DNA of 12,500 nt from positions 80,001 to 92,500 of the forward strand of contig KV908412.1 in the NCBI GenBank assembly GCA_002005505.1. The letters run 5' to 3'. The translations under genes were made by a program, and so were the position numbers. This DNA is from Botryococcus braunii (lineage: Eukaryota; Chlorophyta; Trebouxiophyceae). Every line of letters begins with the position of its first letter. Position 1 is the stretch's first letter. The notes under the pieces are model-generated. The model was not told the origin of the DNA and searched no databases. It saw only the letters and a list, made by a program, of their open reading frames with translations. Below, piece after piece: positions 7,268-12,500 of the stretch.

Positions 7268-7690
7268 CCCCGAAATCAGTCCACGGCGGGAACGGGGCGT
7301 ACTTCTGGTGCTTACTAATATTCTCTACACAATATTTTCTATGACGTCAGTGCACGGCGGGAACGGGGCGTACTCCTGGTGCTTACACTACATTCTCTAC
7401 ATAATATTCTCTACGACGTCAGTACTCGGCGGGAACGGGGCATACTTCCGGTGCCTACATAAATTTTTCTACCTTATATTTTCTACGATGTCGGCACATG
7501 GCGGGAACAGTGCGTACTTTTCGTGCTTCCACAATTTTTTCTACATAACAATTTCTACGGTATCAGTACATGGCGGGAACAGTGCCGACTTCTGGTTCTT
7601 ACAAAAATTAAAATTCTACCTTATATTTTCTACGATGTCAGTACAGGGCCGGAAAGGGGTGGTACTTCTTGTGCTTGAATAATGTATTCT
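7268..7690 (-). repeat. 72-bp tandem repeat, about 5.5 copies
   Basis: Copies start with GGGAAC at 7288, 7359, 7431, 7503 and 7575, and a diverged copy (GGAAAGG) begins near 7650; the period is 71-75 bases. Landmarks are CGGCGGGAACGGGGCGTACT, an AT-rich middle (TTCTCTACATAATATTTTCT) and ACGATGTCAGTAC. It lies in the PRP28 intron 7238-8341. A plus-strand open frame of 124 codons crosses it, but its protein simply mirrors the repeat. Confidence 0.93.
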
Positions 7691-7964
7691 CCGCGTGTGC
7701 CGGGGTCATGCACACACTTCACGCCTTTTCTCTAGAAGAGGAGGTAATGAGCCAAAACACGTGAGCACGTTCCACTTTGAAGGACACAGCCGAATCGGAC
7801 ACACGCTGTACATGCTTGCACCTTCCTCCCTCTGTACCCGATGTGGAACAAACTACAAACCTGTGTGCCCTTGTCCCGCCAAACGGGAGGGACTGACCGA
7901 ATGACTCTGCTTTCCAAGTTCGTTTGTTAGAACAGGCTGAAGAGTCCACGTATGCGTCCGCAAG
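7691..7964. other. Intron DNA, nothing recognised
   Basis: This is part of the PRP28 intron between exons 8342-8467 and 7025-7237. I see no coding, RNA or repeat signal of note. Confidence 0.6.
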
Positions 7965-7970
7965 TGCACG

Positions 7971-8003
<33 letters not shown>

Positions 8004-8096
8004 ATGTGTGTGTGTGTGTGTGCGCGTGTGTGCGCGCGCGCGCGGGTGCGCCCCCGCGCGTGCGTGCGTGCGCGCCTGCGTGCGTGCGTGTGTGCG
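7965..8096. repeat. Alternating GT/GC tract, Z-DNA prone
   Basis: (GT)n from about 7974, then mixed GTGC/GCGC and TGCG repeats to 8096, with almost unbroken alternation of purine and pyrimidine. It lies within the same PRP28 intron. Composition is CA/GC on the transcribed (minus) RNA. Confidence 0.9.
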
Positions 8097-8341
8097 AGCA
8101 GAACATTGTGCAAACCATTTAGGGGCGCCGGATTGTCCTCTCATTTTTGGCGACTTTTGGCCTGGAAAAACGAGCCTCCCCCCCCTGGGGCGGAGGCAGG
8201 GGCGAGATGAACGCCCAGGATCTGGTGTGCCCCAAAAGCTTTCATACTCATTTTAGTTTGATTTGAAAAGTTATAGTGCCGGGGGGGGGGGGGCGAAAAA
8301 CATGACAATGAAGGTACAGAAACAATGGCGCAGGTTTAAAC

Positions 8342-8467
8342 CTGGGTCTTGCCACCATGAAGAACACAGCAGTTCCAGTTGCCCTCCAGCTGCTTCGAGA
8401 CCAGGTCGCAGTGCCTCTTTGTGTTGACAAACACAATGGCGCGTCGCTCGTCCACAGCTGACAGTTC
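8342..8467 (-). CDS. PRP28: PRP28 exon with helicase motif IV
   Basis: The exon encodes 42 residues: ELSAVDERRAIVFVNTKRHC, DLVSKQLEGNWNCCVLHGGK and TQ. It covers the start of the second RecA-like domain, including motif IV (IVFVNT) and the LHGGK segment. The acceptor is GTGCAG|GAACTG and the donor ACCCAG|GTTTAA; both junctions are phase 0. Joined upstream it gives KPGLLER-ELSAVDERRAIVFVN, with spacing between LL and IVFVN within one residue of that I recall for human DDX23. The weak donor (GTTTAA) is fixed by the frame and by the next exon. A reading frame that continues to 8557 upstream is intron. Confidence 0.92.
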
Positions 8468-8654
8468 CTGCACCACTTCCCAACCGCGAAGTTCACGATA
8501 TGGTGCACCAAGGTGGCACATCTCTGCCTCTGCCACAATCCCCCCCCCCCCTCCCACAAAAAAGTATCAGGCCAAACTTAAGGGTTCAGGGCAAAGCACT
8601 CCGGTTCCAGCATCTTCTAGAACAGCCTCCTCTTCCATCACCACCAAGGTCGAG

Positions 8655-9020
8655 CAAGTGAATCGAGCAAATGTGAAAAGTGAACCAAGCAAGGGTGAAA
8701 CTCGCAAGGGTGAGTCCCGCAATGCTGAATCTCGCAAGGGTCAATATAGGGAGGATGAAAACTCGCAAGGGTGAATCTGGCAAGGGGTGAACACAGCGGG
8801 GGTGAAAACTCGCAAGAGTGAATCTGGCAAGGGGTGAACACAGCGGGGGTGGAAACTCGCAAGGGTGGATCTCGCAAGAGCGAATATAGCGAGCTTAAAA
8901 TTCGCAACAAGGGTGGATCTCGCAAGGGTGAATATGGCGAGGGTAAAAGTCGCAAGGGTGGAAATAGCGAGGGTAAAAGTCGCAAGGGTAGATACAGCGA
9001 GGGTAAAAGTCGCAAGAGCG
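8655..9020 (-). repeat. 15-bp-based AAGGGTGAATCTCGC repeat array
   Basis: Plus-strand units such as AAGGGTGAATCTCGC, AAGGGGTGAACACAGCGGG and AGGGTAAAAGTCGC fill the PRP28 intron up to the donor at 9023. Close to the donor the array becomes a 30-bp unit, GAGGGTAAAAGTCGCAAGGG plus about 10 bases (three copies). A longer duplicate, ACTCGCAAG-GTGAATCTGGC then AAGGGGTGAACACAGCGGGG, occurs twice near 8760-8850. On the minus strand the helicase frame stays open through the first copies to about 8895. Confidence 0.9.
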
Positions 9021-9023
9021 CAC

Positions 9024-9281
9024 CCGCTCCAGGAGGCCCGGCTTGTCATTGTCCTTGACCACGAGCACGCGCTGCGCGACGTTGTCCGTCGCGCGGCCTG
9101 CGGAGCCGATGGTGACGACGACGGGCCGCCGCATGTACTTCTTGGCCAGCCGCTCCACCGCGGGTGGCATCGTGGCCGAGAACATGTACGTCGTGCGGTA
9201 GATACGGTCCTTCTCCAGTTCCACCCCCTCCTCTTCCGGCTTGAGATTGGAGGAGGGCATCGCGTCCAGGACCCCCATCAC
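9024..9281 (-). CDS. PRP28: PRP28 exon with SAT motif and domain linker
   Basis: The exon encodes 86 residues beginning [20 protein letters not shown], then [60 protein letters not shown] and PGLLER. Motif III (SAT) is present, followed by the hallmark Prp28 stretch [20 protein letters not shown]. The acidic segment [12 protein letters not shown] is the family's variable insert between motif II and motif III. The acceptor is GGACCAG|GTGATG and the donor GAGCGG|GTGCGC, both phase 0. The join to the upstream exon restores [18 protein letters not shown]. Confidence 0.95.
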
Positions 9282-9595
9282 CTGGTCCCCCGGAAGGGCT
9301 TCAGGATCAGAATAAAAGGGGAAACGTGTAGGTGCCTATCCCAGTGGTACTGGGGCAGACACCATAACGTTGGAAAATGGACACCATAATGTTAGAAATA
9401 ACATTTGACGCCTGCGGGGTAGTGTGAAGCTTATCCTAGCTTCAATCTTATGCGCGGAGTTCCGAGTGCAGGACCGTAATACACTTTCTGCCCCCCCGGG
9501 GGAGGGGGGGAGGGAAGGGAGGGGTCATGTGTCATATCGTGGTGTCTTGCTGACGTTATGCGGGGTGTCCGTCAGATACCCGGGGTTGCTCCTGC

Positions 9596-9755
9596 AACTC
9601 CCCCCCCCCCCCCCCCCCACGGGGGCTTCCGGGAGATTCAGGGCCGCCCCCCCCCCCCCCCCCCAAAACGAAATTCGTAAACCAAAAACCAAAACCCCAA
9701 CCCCGAACCCCTACCCGCAAAGAGAAACCAAAAACCCAAAACCCAGATTTCAAAT
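9596..9755. repeat. Poly-C runs and degenerate (A)n(C)n telomere-like patch
   Basis: Runs of C at about 9600-9618 and 9648-9664 are followed by AAACCAAAAACCAAAACCCC, AACCCCGAACCCCTACCC and AAACCAAAAACCCAAAACCC. The motif resembles degenerate plant/algal telomere units (CCCTAAA) but no exact tandem CCCTAAA is present. The minus strand is G-rich and could form G-quadruplexes. Confidence 0.7.
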
Positions 9756-9999
9756 TATTTCAATAAAAAAGATTTTCTCCTCGCAAAAAAGGATGCAAGT
9801 TTGACCAGAGGTTCCCTCTGAGGGTGTCCAACATGCCTCTACTCATCCAAACAAGATGCACCGGACAACAGGCGGGCTCATTATCTGAGCACAAGGCCAG
9901 TGAGGGCCAGCCTGTGATGCGGGGGCCCATGCGGAGGAGTAAGCCTGTCAGAGCAAAGCTCCCCAGAAGGAAAGAAATTATGGGGGAACCAGGCGGATA

Positions 10000-10081
10000 G
10001 CACCCACCAGGATTCGAGCCTGGCACCCCTTGTGACCGAACCGGGGGGTTCTATCACAATGGCACATCCTGGCGTAGGTGC
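10000..10081 (-). other. 82-bp imperfect hairpin / degenerate tRNA-like element
   Basis: On the minus strand GCACCTA pairs with TGGGTGC (one G-U), and directly inside the 3' half lies CCAGG-CTCGAAT-CCTGG, a 5-bp stem with a 7-base loop that closely resembles a tRNA T arm and B box (GGTTCGAATCC with one change). Total length is tRNA-like. The middle does not fold as D and anticodon arms: instead TTGTGA..TCACAA and GAACC-CCCC-GGTTC make one long stem, and CCAGGAT can pair with ATCCTGG instead. No anticodon can be assigned. It could be a tRNA pseudogene, a tRNA-derived SINE head or simply a foldback. Confidence 0.35.
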
Positions 10082-11190
10082 CAATATGGAATTGCTCTTC
10101 TTTATATACATCAGAGACCCGATCTACGGAAAAGGGGTTCCTTCAGCCCCTGAGCAGGAGCACCTCGGGCCTGCCTCTTTGGGGGAACAGGGATCGACCC
10201 ATTACAAAAGCCCCCCAAAAAGCAACAGAAACAACAGAAAAAAAAATGGGTAAAATCACGATAGAAATACAAAGAGGCTAGAAGAAGGACCCAAAAGAAA
10301 AAAGTGAAAAAAAGGGTTAGAGGAAGCCTGTCAAGGGCCAATAGCTGTACAGGCAGAGGCCGTAAGGATTCAGCGTGTGCAGATGCACAGGGGCATGCAG
10401 CGCTTCGAAGGGAATCAAAAGACCACATTTCCATCCAATGTCCATGAAAGGAAAAATCTCAAGAAAAAGTTTTCCGAACACTTCCTGAGTGACAGTTCCT
10501 ACATAAAATAGGAAAGGAAAGGAAAGGATAATACATCCAGGACCAAGTGGCCATAAACCAGCCATTTGTACATAAACGAGGTACATTACCCGGTCCATGC
10601 GTAGCCAGGGGCGTCCAAGTCACACCCACAGCAGTACATGGGCCAGAATCCAGACTTTTAAGGCAGTACAGCCGGAAGTAATAAAACGATAACCCTCCTC
10701 CCAAAGAGGCCGGAGGCCAAAAAGCTTCTGTAACGACGTTAAGAAACCCACAGGGGAGCAACGTCACTACGCACAGGCTGCCACAGTCCGTCTGGACTTG
10801 ACCGAGGCAAACAGCCTCATTCCCATTTCCAGCAAAACCCGAGCGCTGGAACAAATGGGACAGCAAACATCCTCCCCACCGGGCCCCCACGCATTTGTCC
10901 TAGTTAATTTGTATCTGCATACGCCGCGATATCCATCGCATGGAGCAATGACGACACATAATGATAGAAAGCAACGGGGAGACAGTAAATCCAGCAACAG
11001 TGGTTTGCACACAACAAGTTTACAGAAGCCAGTATGGCAGTAGTTTGCACACAACAGGAATCCACACATGACAGTAACCAGTAACACACAGGTAACCAGG
11101 GTGGCAACTCGTACACAGGTGACCAATGGTACTCATGCGCGATTTGCATGGCACTAGTTACTCACTGGCGAGAACAGACCAGGTTATAAA

Positions 11191-11337
11191 TCTGTGCATT
11201 AGATTGGATTGCGATGTGGCTTTCATGTAGAAAGGTGAGTTATATTGGATTGGTGAGTTGAATTGGACTTTCTGTGCGATAGATTGGATTGGTGAGTTAG
11301 CTTGGACTTTCTGTGCGTTAGATTGGATTGTGAGTGG
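11191..11337 (-). repeat. 39-bp tandem repeat
   Basis: Copies of ATTGGATTGGTGAGTTGAAT then TGGACTTTCTGTGCGATAG start at 11203 (diverged), 11244, 11283 and 11322 (partial). It lies in the PRP28 intron, about 270 bases downstream of the donor at 11607. Confidence 0.88.
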
Positions 11338-11607
11338 TTTGCGCAGTAACTGAATGTAGAGAGGTGAGTTGCCCGTCACCAGTCTCAGCACAGATGTGAT
11401 GCAAGGAGTGCTGATGGAACGACATCATCTTCCCTTCCTGCACTTGGCCTCCCCACCAGAAGAGGAAACCCCCCCCCCCCCCAACCCCTACCAGTGCGAG
11501 AGTAAGGGGGCCCAACCCCAAATACAGCCCAAAGGTTTCAGAAACTCATATGCGCACTTCTGAACACGGCGGGGGAAAACCGAACCAGGGGAAGGTGCAA
11601 TTCTTAC

Positions 11608-11838
11608 CTGGGGTTCGAACCCAAGATCGATCATCCGATCAGCCTCGTCCAGCACAACGTAATTGCACTGGTTCAGGACGGCATAAGCTTTTTCCAAGCA
11701 GTCTTTGAGCCGCCCAGGGGTCGCCAAGATGATCTCACAGCCCTTTCGCAGCTTGTACCCCTGCTCCTCGATGCTCTGCCCTCCCACGACGCTGACCATG
11801 CGGTACCCCGTGTACTCCGCAAGCTTCTTTGCTTCTTC
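11608..11838 (-). CDS. PRP28: PRP28 exon with TPGR and DEAD motifs
   Basis: This is the most upstream exon of the ATP-dependent RNA helicase seen here. Prp28/DDX23 belongs to the U5/tri-snRNP and displaces U1 from the 5' splice site so that U6 can bind, in the nucleus. The 77 residues read [60 protein letters not shown] and [17 protein letters not shown]. It has the GG motif (residues 19-20), TPGR (40-43) and the Walker B DEAD box (64-67). The phrase [20 protein letters not shown] and [16 protein letters not shown] are diagnostic of Prp28. The acceptor is TCGCACAG|GAAGAA and the donor CCCCAG|GTAAGA, both phase 0. Motifs Q, I (GSGKT) and Ia (PTREL) must lie on exons beyond 12500. Confidence 0.95.

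Positions 11839-12500
<662 letters not shown>

Larger units (their letters stand above)
9282..11607 (-). other. Long PRP28 intron (about 2.3 kb)
   Basis: Bounded by donor CCCCAG|GTAAGA at 11607 and acceptor GGACCAG at 9282. It holds long C runs (9600-9618 and 9648-9664), an A/C-rich telomere-like patch, an imperfect hairpin resembling a tRNA (10000-10081) and a 39-bp tandem repeat at 11191-11337. Smaller items are a GTTTGCACACAACA motif repeated at about 41-base spacing near 11000-11050, a run of C at 11470-11482 and a (GGAAA)n stretch near 10510. I see no coding exon between the two junctions, and the flanking exons join in frame without one. Confidence 0.8.

Noticed and set aside
6722..7318. 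Plus-strand 198-codon frame opposite a PRP28 exon
   Set aside because: It is antisense to conserved helicase motifs V and VI and to the 84-bp repeat; the minus strand explains the openness.
7308..7682. Plus-strand 124-codon repeat protein (HGGNGAYF type)
   Set aside because: It mirrors the 72-bp intron array; some units have lengths of 71 or 75 bases that break the frame, and there is no family resemblance.
8659..9058. Plus-strand KGESRKG-type repeat protein
   Set aside because: It mirrors the 15-bp intron array, and its end overlaps the antisense of a conserved PRP28 exon.
11601..11632. tRNA T-loop-like GGTTCGAACCC
   Set aside because: It is the coding sequence for GFEPQ at the end of a PRP28 exon; no tRNA arms surround it.

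Overview
The window is nuclear DNA of a eukaryote with intron-rich genes and GT-AG introns, most likely a unicellular alga of the green lineage. Two genes support this. The minus strand carries the 3' part of a spliceosomal Prp28 (DDX23-type) DEAD-box RNA helicase. The plus strand carries the 3' part of what looks like a chloroplast Y3IP1/CGL59-type thylakoid protein, a photosystem I assembly factor known from green algae and plants. A large, repeat-laden prasinophyte-like genome would fit, but I cannot name the species from sequence alone.

Layout. Positions 1-3312 hold the plus-strand gene: a partial exon at 1-92, exons near 221-407 and 1605-1797, and a last exon near 3122-3312 that ends in a single membrane span and a TGA stop. 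Its introns contain tandem copies of splice-acceptor regions, two duplicated (CT)n-(GT)n blocks, a 42-bp minisatellite and a long degenerate CACATGGGC array. Positions 3313-6038 are the tail-to-tail intergenic space. It starts with a 17-bp repeat directly after the stop, and it also holds a (CT)n-(GT)n tract and two perfect palindromes; I see no convincing gene there. Positions 6039-11838 hold five minus-strand exons of PRP28 (11608-11838, 9024-9281, 8342-8467, 7025-7237, 6039-6188). All junctions are phase 0 and together they encode 325 residues plus a stop, covering helicase motif Ib onward to the C-terminus. Motifs Q, I and Ia must lie upstream, beyond 12500. Every PRP28 intron carries its own tandem repeat. 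The last 660 bases (11839-12500) are intron of the same gene, with a (GA)n tract.

The two genes have unrelated jobs (nuclear pre-mRNA splicing and chloroplast photosystem I biogenesis) and appear to be neighbours only by position. I found no new defence or mobile system. The most notable structure is the relation between tandem repeats and splice junctions. The 3' splice site plus the first 30 or so coding bases of one exon is repeated about four times in the intron before it, and another array ends exactly at an acceptor. Two PRP28 introns begin with arrays that stay open in the helicase frame for some distance. Exon boundaries were inferred by eye from splice consensus and remembered family sequence; no alignment or transcript data were available.
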